Shown: in pieces, positions 1 to 7,328 of the stretch
How positions within the stretch are numbered: the stretch's first letter is position 1
Layout: every line of letters begins with the position of its first letter
DNA from: CAYMST01 sp964393115
GTDB taxonomy: Bacteria > Bacteroidota > Bacteroidia > Cytophagales > Cyclobacteriaceae
Length of the DNA stretch: 7,512 nucleotides
Assembly (NCBI GenBank): GCA_964393115.1
Contig: CAYMST010000236.1
Location: 1-7,512 of the forward strand
Direction of reading: 5' to 3'
The notes under the pieces: generated by a model
Databases searched by the model: none
Told to the model about the DNA's origin: nothing
The model's input: the letters and a program-made list of their open reading frames with translations, nothing else
Translations under genes and position numbers: made by a program

Positions 1-791
1 AATATAAGAGCGCAGATACCAGAAACACACGCAGTGGCCATAGATGTGCCGCTGAGCATGGCGATGGTGTTATTCAGGTATGTGGAAATGATCTCTACAC
101 CAGGTGCTACTAAGGTAAGTTGATCGCCCGGTGCAGAAGTCGGGTCAACCTCATTATTATGATTACTGGACCCAACAGCAATTACCTCTGGATATTTCGC
201 AGGGTAGTCAATTTCGTAACCGTTGTTGCCTGCAGCGCACACGATTACAATACCATTGTCAATGGCCTCTAGAATTTTCTGATGAATTCGTTTATTCGGT
301 TTAGAGCTTCCAAAGCTCATCGAAATAATGTCCACTTGCTGCTGAATCGCATATTCCAAACCTTTAACCACGGCGTCTGGGTTACCAACAGCATGATCGG
401 ATATAGCTTTGATGATCGATAAACGAGCATCAGGAGCGATACCCACAGATCCTGAGTTACTAGTGTTCGCCGCAATAATCCCAGCACAGTGTGTTCCGTG
501 TCCCACTTGATCTGTCCAACCATGTGGACTATTGGTGAAATCTACCGCGTTCTCAATGTTGCCAACTAAACTGGTGTGGTGTTGATCACATCCAGAGTCT
601 ATAATGGCAACCTTAGTACCCTTACCCTTGGTGTACTTCCAAAATTCCTGGATCTTAACGGCGTAGTGACTCCAGTCTCGGACCTGACCGGAGGAGTGAA
701 TATATCTGACAAATTGGTGATCTGGTAGCTTGAGACCAGTACCTCTATCCTTAGATTTTTGGTTTATTAATAATCCTTGCGCAATAGTCAT
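1..791 (-). CDS. Intracellular-subtilisin-like S8 serine protease (C-terminus cut by window edge)
   Basis: Reading the reverse strand from the ATG at 791-789 gives 263 codons still open at the left edge. All S8 landmarks are present: Asp65 in VAIIDSGCD, His98 in GHGTHCAG, the oxyanion-hole Asn189 in AAGNNG and Ser250 in SGTSMAT. The enzyme should therefore be an active endopeptidase. No signal peptide or hydrophobic N-terminus is visible, and about 60 residues precede the first catalytic strand, too few for a normal I9 propeptide. The spacing and the stretch WKYTKGKGTKVAIIDSGCD resemble Bacillus intracellular subtilisins, so it probably acts in the cytoplasm. The motif after the Ser is TACVSG where the family usually has TPHVAG. 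Only a few dozen residues should be missing if it is a single-domain enzyme, but a C-terminal extension cannot be excluded. The ATG was preferred to an upstream in-frame GTG near position 877; an in-frame stop lies just beyond that GTG. It is divergent from the putative TOMM genes, and a role in cutting the precursor is inference only. Confidence 0.
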   Translation of the reverse strand, partial: MTIAQGLLINQKSKDRGTGLKLPDHQFVRYIHSSGQVRDWSHYAVKIQEFWKYTKGKGTKVAIIDSGCDQHHTSLVGNIENAVDFTNSPHGWTDQVGHGTHCAGIIAANTSNSGSVGIAPDARLSIIKAISDHAVGNPDAVVKGLEYAIQQQVDIISMSFGSSKPNKRIHQKILEAIDNGIVIVCAAGNNGYEIDYPAKYPEVIAVGSSNHNNEVDPTSAPGDQLTLVAPGVEIISTYLNNTIAMLSGTSMATACVSGICALI

Positions 792-1173
792 GTCTAAAAT
801 GGATTGAAAGTGTGCGATTTTGGTTATCTGGAGTTTTTTGTATGAAACGATTGTCTTCCTGATTAGGATTTGCACTATTAATTAAGCGTGGATATCGATA
901 GGATAATATTGCACCCTATTACATACGACCTGATGGAAGTGCTTTCTAAATTGCGATTTGGGGTATACTCAAAATAGTGTTATCGAAGCCGGGTGAGGAT
1001 TGTTTTAAACAATAGGACTATGAAATTAGTCATTAATCCATTATTATTGATTCGTACATACTTATATGTTATCTTAAACCCATTGTGTTTTTAAGTCTAT
1101 TTGGGCCTAATTAACACACTGCCGGCATTGAGCAAATACTAAATGCTCTGTTGACGATAAACTATTTCAGTAC
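792..1173. promoter_or_regulatory. Divergent intergenic region, promoter-bearing by position
   Basis: These 382 bases separate the start of the minus-strand protease gene from the start of the plus-strand FHA gene, so promoters for both directions should lie here. The region is AT-rich and has no credible gene: the longest ATG-started reading frame I noticed is 24 codons. I looked for the Bacteroidota promoter pattern (TTG about 20 bases before TAnnTTTG) and found no clean match suitably placed for either gene. I therefore do not mark a specific promoter. Neither start has a recognisable purine-rich Shine-Dalgarno sequence. The region does contain a perfect palindrome at 999-1013, listed separately, and a shorter TATCGATA palindrome at 893-900. 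Confidence 0.6.
999..1013. promoter_or_regulatory. 15-bp palindrome, candidate operator
   Basis: ATTGTTT and AAACAAT form perfect 7-bp arms around a single central T. The arms are too close together to form an RNA hairpin, which argues for a DNA-level site recognised by a dimeric protein. It lies in the shared divergent region, about 160 bases before the FHA gene and about 210 bases before the protease gene. The winged-helix region of the neighbouring FHA protein is an obvious candidate binder. A palindrome this short and AT-rich could also arise by chance. Confidence 0.35.
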
Positions 1174-2106
1174 ATGGCAGAAATCAAAAACTTAATCACA
1201 GGAGAATTGTTAGTTCTCCATGTTCAGCACACATTTGGTCGCTATTCAGATTGCACCACACAGTTTGATCATGAGGATACTTCTCGGTCTCATGCTTCTA
1301 TAAATTGGAAGTCAGGAAGCTGGTATTTGCAAGACTACAGTCGGAACGGTACACTTTTAGATGGAAGTCGAGTGCATAATCAGACCATTGGCTTGAACAA
1401 AAAATCGATCATTCAGTTTAGCAAGGAAGAAAACAGTAAGTGGCAAGTTGTCAATATTGAAGCGCCATCAAGTTATCTGAAGTGCTTGAATAACAAAGAG
1501 AAAGTGGTTGTGATGAGCAGGTGTTCTGCATTGCCAAACGACAGCTCTCCGGAGGTGTTGTTCATGAGACGTGACACGCAATGGATTGCAGAAAGTTCTA
1601 ACAACACTACATATCTCGAACATCGAGTTGTTTTTAAATTTATTGGAGAAGACTGGCTTTTTGTGGAAAATGAGTCGTATCAAGAAACTTTTGATCATGG
1701 TCATATTCAAAATAATGCCAAGTTTAAATTCTTGCTTAGCTCCGATGAAGAAGATGTGCAGCTAAAAATTGTCATCAACACGTTGGAGATGAATTTAGGT
1801 AGTCGAAATCATCATTTTTTATTGTTAGTGCTAGCGCGGGCCAGACAAGAGCAATTTGAACTGGGCTATACCTGTGAGGAAGTAGGCTGGATTAGCATGG
1901 ATGAAGCCTCATCTACCTTGGGTAGAGAGTTATTGAGGGATTTGGATCATTTGGCACTGAATATGTTTATCCACAGGTTAAGGAAGCAACTTAAAACATT
2001 ATCTCCTTACGGTCCATTATTTACAAATATGGTCGAACGGAGAAAAAACGAAATACGCTTTGCGTATTCGGATTTTGAAATAGTAAAGTCAGCTCTTAAA
2101 GTCTGA
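1174..2106 (+). CDS. FHA-domain protein with C-terminal winged-helix-like region
   Basis: This is a 310-residue soluble protein. Residues about 1-85 form a forkhead-associated domain, a phosphothreonine-binding module. The family signatures are FGR (21-23), SRSHASI (37-43) and DYSRNGTLLDG (54-64); the residues that normally touch the phosphopeptide (Arg23, Ser37/Arg38, His40, Asn58) are all present. Residues about 86-205 are predicted to be mainly beta strands and I do not recognise them. Residues about 206-308 contain a helix NHHFLLLVLARAR (212-224), GWISMDE, a helix with IHRLRKQL and then VERRKNEIRF. This resembles the C-terminal winged-helix region I know from other bacterial FHA proteins and suggests DNA binding. 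The gene ends 24 bases before the kinase-fusion gene, so the two are probably co-transcribed. I infer that the FHA domain reads phosphothreonine made by that kinase and that the protein is a regulator of the locus. No Shine-Dalgarno sequence is seen before the ATG. Confidence 0.88.
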   Translation: MAEIKNLITGELLVLHVQHTFGRYSDCTTQFDHEDTSRSHASINWKSGSWYLQDYSRNGTLLDGSRVHNQTIGLNKKSIIQFSKEENSKWQVVNIEAPSSYLKCLNNKEKVVVMSRCSALPNDSSPEVLFMRRDTQWIAESSNNTTYLEHRVVFKFIGEDWLFVENESYQETFDHGHIQNNAKFKFLLSSDEEDVQLKIVINTLEMNLGSRNHHFLLLVLARARQEQFELGYTCEEVGWISMDEASSTLGRELLRDLDHLALNMFIHRLRKQLKTLSPYGPLFTNMVERRKNEIRFAYSDFEIVKSALKV

Positions 2107-2130
2107 TATTTAAGTAGTTATTAGTTAAAG

Positions 2131-5100
2131 ATGACGGAGATGTCCACTATTATACTGCCAAACTATAAGATCCATGAAAAGATTGGGGAAGGAGGCTTTG
2201 GCACAGTTTATAGAGGTGAGCAGAATAGCACAGGGCAAATTGTGGCTATAAAAGTGCTTAAGTTTGATGGCTCTGTGGATGAGTTGAAGCGAAAGAATCA
2301 AATCGCACGTTTTGACCGTGAAACACAGATATGTGTTGAAATAAACCATCCGAATATCGTCAAACTATTGGATAAGGGATATACGGATAATGGAGAGCTA
2401 TACGCGATATTTGAGTTTGTTGAAGGAGTGACCCTAAAGGATTTTATTCTAGAGTACAACGGGATTAGTGCTCCTTTATGTGCCGAGTTAATGGGACAAG
2501 TACTAGATGCACTTGTCAGTGCACACAAAAAAGGAATTGTCCATCGCGATCTCAAGCCTCAGAATATTATGATCACGAAAACGGGCTCAAAGTATCATGC
2601 CAAAATTCTTGATTTCGGAATAGGTGCCTTTACATTAGAAGTGAGAAATAAAGACTATCAAAGCTTATCGATCACTAGATCTCCGCTTGGTACTCCTGCC
2701 TATAGCGCTCCAGAGCAACTCAGAGGAGAGCCACCGACAGTCAAGTCTGATCTATACTCTTGGGGCCTGGTCTTAGTGGAGTGTTTAACTGGTCAGCCGG
2801 CCATTTATGGAGCAACAATAGGGGATATTTTCCATGAGCAACTTAGCGCCTCCCAGGTGCCGATGCCGCCAGCTATATCAGGGCATCCTCTTGCGGACTT
2901 GTTAAGAAGAGTGCTCCAAAAAAACCAGAAAAAAAGAGTTGAAGACGCAGAAAAATTATTTCAAGAGTTCAGTCAAATTAATTTCAACACGATCGTTGGG
3001 AAGTTAACACATCCAAGTATTGAGAGTACAGTTGAAGCGAGAACCTCTGAAAATGATTTTGCTATTTACTCTAGTCCTAAAACGGAAAAAAGACAAATAA
3101 CAGTTCTGTGCTTTCAGTTATCGGTACTTTCTAATTCGATTATAGAAGAAGTAGATAACGAAGTGCTCGAAACCTTACAAAAAGATCAACTTAATCAAGC
3201 TAGTGATATTGTCATTCGATACGGAGGATACATGGTGGGTAATTTGGCTAATATGGCCATTGCTTACTTCGGTTTCCCTACAGTTAGCGATAACGATTCG
3301 CGACGAGCAGGAAGGGCAGCGCTTGAGCTCATTGGTCAAGTTCAGAAGAGAAATAGGTTGTTGAAGAGCCGTAATACGGTTAGTGCTGATATCAAGGTGG
3401 CCATGCATACCGGTAACGTTCTTATCAGTGAAGGTCAGACTCCATCGGGATTGATCCCTAATCTTTGCTTTGAGCTGTGCCATTTAGCACCTTCAGGGTG
3501 TATTATGGTGACAGATACCACTAAAAAGCTTTTGGATCCGTATCACGAATTTGAGCCAGTAGAAGCTCGACTGAAGAAAGTCCCAACGGGCTCACTTAAG
3601 ACATATCTGCTATCTGGCGAGAGACAAACAGAGGCATTTTCATTTCTTAGACCGTGGAGTGCCAATCGCGAGATGGTTGGTAGAATCAAAGAAAAGAACT
3701 TGGTAATCGAACAATGGAGAAAAGTAAATAAGGATTCAGGTGGAGCTGTTTTAATAAAGGGACAAGCTGGAATAGGTAAATCTAAGCTTGTTTATGAGTG
3801 TAAAAAGCAAGTAAGAGAGGATAAAAAAGCCGTAAAAGAATGTCGATGTCTTCCAGAGCATCGTAATGATGCGCTGCACCCATTTCTGGAAATGCTGAAG
3901 AAGAATTATCAGTGGGTGGATAAAGGTCATGCTGAGATTTCACGGAGTAAAATAGAGTCTACGGTACGTTTTGTCACAGACGAACCGGACAAATATTTGC
4001 CTATTTTATATTCTTGGCTTGGAGTACTGATGAAGGAAGAGACCATCACCTTGTCAAGAGAAGAGCAAAAGATATTGTTGCTTGATATTTTGGAAAAACT
4101 AATTTCTCAATTAGGCGATTCAAAACCATTTCTTCTAGTGCTCGAAGATTTACACTGGATTGACCCAACGAGTTTGGAGTTTCTGGACCGTTTGCTTTCA
4201 CGGATAGACGATAAAAAATTCTTACTGCTCATTACCACCAGGCCAAGATATAAGAAGAGTTTACAGGTGAACTTATTGACTCCTTTGGAATTAACTCCTT
4301 TAAAACCAGATCAAGTGGCTGATATGGTTAAAGGAATATTAGGGGTAGATAAAGTTTCAGAGCAGGCGATTGCTTTCATGAACCGAAAAGGTGACGGTAT
4401 CCCTTTATACATTGAAGAGCTCACACATATGCTGATGGATGATCATCTTTTTGTTGAGAATGACGGAGAAATGACTTTAAAGGCTGAGTTGGATGAGTCC
4501 ATACTGCCTGTTACCATCAAAGACTTACTTTCTACCAGGCTTAATAGGCTTGCCGGCGCACAAGAAACGGCTCAGACAGCTGCAGCAATTGGGAGAGAGT
4601 TTAGTTATGAGTTATTAATCAATTCATCCAGTAGAGACGAGGCTCTTGTACAAGGAGACTTAGAAAACTTGATGAATGCTGACCTAGTTTATCGACAGCG
4701 TAGGGTTTACGATGAGGTGTATATATTTCGTCACGCTCTTATTCGAGATGCGGCGTATGAAAGCATGACACATTCTATACGTAAGGGTATACATTGTCAG
4801 ATTGCCCGCTCATTAGAATCCTTAACATCAACGCAACAATTTCAACCTGGATTGATCGGAACACATTGGGCAAGTGCCGAAGAATACCAGAAGGCTGTTC
4901 ATTATGGGACTATGTCTGCCAATAGTTCGTTAAAACGGTCTGTCGCCTCTGAGTGCATCGCACAAGCTGAAGAGACATTAGGCTGGGTGGATAAGCTAGA
5001 AGAAGAAGCTCAGGTAGATGCTAAAGTGGAAATTTATGAAATATTGACTACCGCGCACATGGAAACCAAAGGGTGGGCTTCAGATGAAGTAGCGCAATAT

Positions 5101-6057
5101 TCTGAAGCTTCGCTGCAGCTACTTAAGCAATATAACAGGCAAGATGAAATAGATAAACTTGTACCACAACACTGGTGGAAGGTGATTGGAGGAGTAGTAG
5201 GAGGTAAACGAAATACCATACCTCTTCTTGAATTACAATTGTGGGGACTTTTTGAAACCGTCAATGACCTTAATAGGGCTGCCATTACGTGTTGTTTAGG
5301 GTTTTACTACTTTACAGAAGGCGATTGTCGCAAGGCGAAGGCTACTTTAGAGCAGTCAATTGCTATATATGGGGATAAACAAAATCCTGATGGTCAAAAG
5401 AGTTTTGGCTTTGACGTAAAGGTGTTTGCAATGGCAACGTTAGCAAGAGCATACGATGATTTGGAAATGGATGAACTTGCGTTATCAATGGCGTCAGATG
5501 CGGTTTCTTTGGCCAAAAAACTTGAGCATATTCCGTCTATCGGTATAGCCTTGATGTATTATGGCGTGGTGCATCAACACTATGGCAATAAAAAAGAGGT
5601 ACTGATTTCATCACAAGAGCTCATAGATGTCTCTGAAAAGTATAATCTCCCCATTTACCTAGGGTTTGCGGTAATGCTTAATGATTGGGCTAGAGGAATG
5701 ACTGAAGGTAGTGAAAAGGTCCTTCAAGATCTTAAAAAAGCTGGTTCTTTACATGGAATCGGGCATTTTCAATCCTTTTACGCAGAGACGTTTGCGAATC
5801 GTGGTGAATACCAGAAAGCTATTGATAAAGTGACGGAATGTATTGCACTAGATGAAGCTATCCAAGAACGTAATGCTATTCCGTATCTTTACCTAAAGCG
5901 TGCGCAATATAGGCTTCAAAATGATCCTGAAGATTATAAGAATAGGGCAAGAGAGGATGTAGAACGAGCAAAATCTATAGCGATCAACCAGAACACGCGT
6001 GCGGTATTATCTAGAATTAAACTATTGACTAGGTCTTCTGACGTGATGCTGCAATAG
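2131..6057 (+). CDS. Ser/Thr kinase / degenerate cyclase / AAA ATPase / TPR fusion (TOMM-system kinase-cyclase type)
   Basis: The 1308-residue product has four parts. (1) A Hanks-type kinase, about 12-290, appears fully active: glycine loop GEGGFG (19-24), Lys41, Glu64, HRDLKPQN (138-145), DFG (161-163) and APE (193-195), with an activation segment rich in Ser/Thr. (2) A class III nucleotide-cyclase fold, about 319-505, lacks the usual metal-binding Asp residues (Gln329 and Asn374 instead) and has Glu448 where the family has Arg. It probably does not make cAMP or cGMP. (3) A STAND/AAA_16-type ATPase starts at MVGR (515-518), with Walker A GQAGIGKS (544-551) and Walker B LLVLEDLHW (668-676). 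(4) A helical C-terminus, about 880-1300, contains TPR-like repeats for protein contacts. No membrane segment is seen. From memory, this order matches kinase/cyclase fusions found in TOMM biosynthesis loci, and the downstream genes agree. It likely phosphorylates the upstream FHA protein or a partner. A second ATG lies three codons in, at 2140. Confidence 0.95.
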   Translation: MTEMSTIILPNYKIHEKIGEGGFGTVYRGEQNSTGQIVAIKVLKFDGSVDELKRKNQIARFDRETQICVEINHPNIVKLLDKGYTDNGELYAIFEFVEGVTLKDFILEYNGISAPLCAELMGQVLDALVSAHKKGIVHRDLKPQNIMITKTGSKYHAKILDFGIGAFTLEVRNKDYQSLSITRSPLGTPAYSAPEQLRGEPPTVKSDLYSWGLVLVECLTGQPAIYGATIGDIFHEQLSASQVPMPPAISGHPLADLLRRVLQKNQKKRVEDAEKLFQEFSQINFNTIVGKLTHPSIESTVEARTSENDFAIYSSPKTEKRQITVLCFQLSVLSNSIIEEVDNEVLETLQKDQLNQASDIVIRYGGYMVGNLANMAIAYFGFPTVSDNDSRRAGRAALELIGQVQKRNRLLKSRNTVSADIKVAMHTGNVLISEGQTPSGLIPNLCFELCHLAPSGCIMVTDTTKKLLDPYHEFEPVEARLKKVPTGSLKTYLLSGERQTEAFSFLRPWSANREMVGRIKEKNLVIEQWRKVNKDSGGAVLIKGQAGIGKSKLVYECKKQVREDKKAVKECRCLPEHRNDALHPFLEMLKKNYQWVDKGHAEISRSKIESTVRFVTDEPDKYLPILYSWLGVLMKEETITLSREEQKILLLDILEKLISQLGDSKPFLLVLEDLHWIDPTSLEFLDRLLSRIDDKKFLLLITTRPRYKKSLQVNLLTPLELTPLKPDQVADMVKGILGVDKVSEQAIAFMNRKGDGIPLYIEELTHMLMDDHLFVENDGEMTLKAELDESILPVTIKDLLSTRLNRLAGAQETAQTAAAIGREFSYELLINSSSRDEALVQGDLENLMNADLVYRQRRVYDEVYIFRHALIRDAAYESMTHSIRKGIHCQIARSLESLTSTQQFQPGLIGTHWASAEEYQKAVHYGTMSANSSLKRSVASECIAQAEETLGWVDKLEEEAQVDAKVEIYEILTTAHMETKGWASDEVAQYSEASLQLLKQYNRQDEIDKLVPQHWWKVIGGVVGGKRNTIPLLELQLWGLFETVNDLNRAAITCCLGFYYFTEGDCRKAKATLEQSIAIYGDKQNPDGQKSFGFDVKVFAMATLARAYDDLEMDELALSMASDAVSLAKKLEHIPSIGIALMYYGVVHQHYGNKKEVLISSQELIDVSEKYNLPIYLGFAVMLNDWARGMTEGSEKVLQDLKKAGSLHGIGHFQSFYAETFANRGEYQKAIDKVTECIALDEAIQERNAIPYLYLKRAQYRLQNDPEDYKNRAREDVERAKSIAINQNTRAVLSRIKLLTRSSDVMLQ

Positions 6058-6128
6058 CCTGCAATAATTTTCCTGTACGATTTCAGTTAGTATAGCACTG
6101 TAGCGGACAAACACTTAATAACTGAAAA
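6058..6128 (+). other. 71-base gap before the precursor gene
   Basis: This is by far the longest gap within the plus-strand gene set; the other two are 24 and 9 bases. Most of it is occupied by the inverted repeat at 6081-6127. There is no purine-rich Shine-Dalgarno sequence before the ATG at 6129. A TATAGC at 6091-6096 could serve as a -10-like element, but its upstream partner is poor, so I do not claim a promoter. I see no intrinsic terminator, because no GC-rich stem followed by a T-run is present. Confidence 0.4.
6081..6127 (+). promoter_or_regulatory. 9-bp inverted repeat flanking the precursor leader region
   Basis: TTTCAGTTA at 6081-6089 is the exact reverse complement of TAACTGAAA at 6119-6127, with a 29-base spacer. 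After one mismatch the next two bases on each side also pair. The right arm ends one base before the ATG of the precursor gene. In RNA it would form a stem that hides the translation start region; as DNA it could be a pair of protein-binding half-sites. Either would allow separate control of the precursor relative to the kinase gene. No function is proven. Confidence 0.4.
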
Positions 6129-7319
6129 ATGGGAAAAAATAAGAATCAAGCTCGCAAGCAGAACAACTCTTTGATGGCTCTGAGAATCACCATCCTCGAA
6201 GCTATTGCTGATGTCTGGAAAGATGATGCCAATGGCGGACAAAAGAAGCTAAGAGAAAAGCTTACCAAGCAGTACTGCCACCTTCAAACGCATAAGTATC
6301 TAGATGAAGTACATGGTTTTAAATGGCCGTATAAAAACTTCGGTATGCGTTTCATTGAAGAAACAGCTGAATGGAACATTTACGGTGATGAGGGATGGAC
6401 AAAATCCCTGGGTGAAACCCTCATCATAACAATACCGGACGACCCAAGCAAAACGTTCAAAAATGTTAGTGAGCTGGATAAAACAGCTTACTTGATGCAA
6501 TACTACAGTTACTTCCCAACATTATTTGGGCCTTCAGTTTCTGCGAATCCAAATGCAGNNNNNNNNNNNNNNNNNNTAGAGAGTGTTAAAGTAGCACTTG
6601 ATAGAAAGCTAGACAAACTCGAGACTAAGATCGATACAGAGAGACTGGAGGAAGCGCTACACCTCAGCAGTACTCAACGAATCGATAGACAAGGGAATGA
6701 TTATAACCTGGGAGTAGGAGAAGATGAATTTCTGGCCTTTGGAGCGGTAATGACAAAAGTCATCGCAGCGGCTTGGAACAATCCAGAGTTCATGAATAGG
6801 CTTATCGATATCAAAGCACCGGATACAACAGCAGCTGGTCCTTACAAAGAAGTAATGTATGTGAATAGCGCTGATGAAATTGCTGCTGAGAAAGAGCAAA
6901 TCGGTGTTGAAAGAGCGGATAGAGATTATGAATTCAGAGTTCGCTCTGAGGAGAATTTACCACTGAAGGAAATTGAAAATCTCGACCTGTTAAAGACTTA
7001 TTTTAATTACGATTTTCAATGGGATTTTAATGTTAAATTCAGGTTGGATACTAACGCCAATGCCTCATTTTGGCATGAGGACAGCATTGAATATAATGAC
7101 CTCAATGACGATGCCGAGGTAGTTACCTATTCCAAACTGAATTCGGACACTCTCGAACAAAACGAAAACCCGGTTAAACGGTCTTCTTTTAAAACGTTCA
7201 GAAACTCGATCACCTTAGAGATACCTAAGACACCTGATAAAAATAGAGTTTCTAGTTACCCAATGGCGCTCGCACGATATAATGCCATTGGACCAGCGTA
7301 TCCATTTACTTGTTCTTAA
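6129..7319 (+). CDS. Probable TOMM/RiPP precursor protein with duplicated propeptide domain (contains assembly gap)
   Basis: The frame gives about 396 residues, of which seven (144-150) are undetermined because of an N run. Residues 207-226 contain TKVIAAAWNNPEFMNRLI, which looks like the N-terminal helix of nitrile hydratase alpha subunits, the leader type used by many TOMM precursors. The protein ends ARYNAIGPAYPFTCS; the last three residues Thr394, Cys395 and Ser396 are all able to become azolines. The N-terminal half repeats the same plan: helix 21-45 with AIADVWKDDA, an aromatic stretch 64-90, then LIITIP (98-103) ending in YYSYFPTLFGPS without Cys. A probable coiled coil (151-178) joins the halves. 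No double-Gly export cleavage motif precedes the tail. It is unusually long for a precursor; a structural or toxin-like protein with a modified C-terminus is an alternative. The next gene starts 9 bases downstream and encodes a probable leader-binding protein, which supports the call. The exact core and cleavage site are unknown. Confidence 0.72.
   Translation: MGKNKNQARKQNNSLMALRITILEAIADVWKDDANGGQKKLREKLTKQYCHLQTHKYLDEVHGFKWPYKNFGMRFIEETAEWNIYGDEGWTKSLGETLIITIPDDPSKTFKNVSELDKTAYLMQYYSYFPTLFGPSVSANPNAXXXXXXXESVKVALDRKLDKLETKIDTERLEEALHLSSTQRIDRQGNDYNLGVGEDEFLAFGAVMTKVIAAAWNNPEFMNRLIDIKAPDTTAAGPYKEVMYVNSADEIAAEKEQIGVERADRDYEFRVRSEENLPLKEIENLDLLKTYFNYDFQWDFNVKFRLDTNANASFWHEDSIEYNDLNDDAEVVTYSKLNSDTLEQNENPVKRSSFKTFRNSITLEIPKTPDKNRVSSYPMALARYNAIGPAYPFTCS
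6559..6576. other. Run of 18 N (assembly gap) inside the precursor gene
   Basis: Eighteen undetermined bases interrupt the precursor gene between its two domain copies, after VSANPNA and before the predicted coiled coil. Both flanks read in the same frame if the gap is a multiple of three, as written. The true length is not known. The base pair after the gap is TA followed by GAG, so a different gap length could put a TAG in frame; the uninterrupted downstream reading frame makes a real break unlikely. Confidence 0.95.
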
Positions 7320-7328
7320 ATCATCGGA

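Noticed and set aside
1020..1094. A 24-codon plus-strand frame starting at ATG 1020, hydrophobic in composition
   Set aside because: Too short, no ribosome-binding site, AT-rich chance composition, and no supporting context; it lies in the divergent regulatory region.
1047..1103. Possible promoter elements before the FHA gene (TTGATT at 1047, TATATG/TGTTAT near 1063-1072, TCTATTTG at 1096-1103)
   Set aside because: Spacings do not fit either sigma-70 or the Bacteroidota TTG/TAnnTTTG arrangement, and single AT-rich matches are expected here by chance.
1084..1118. TGTGTT / AACACA inverted pair
   Set aside because: Only six bases per arm with a long spacer in AT-rich DNA; not distinguishable from chance.
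2125..2555. Minus-strand open frames within the kinase gene, and similar antisense frames across the other genes
   Set aside because: They lie opposite strongly conserved coding sequence, lack recognisable domains and look like shadows of the real frames.
3085..3645. Functional adenylate/guanylate cyclase
   Set aside because: Both metal-binding Asp positions and the transition-state Arg position are substituted, so an active cyclase is not supported.
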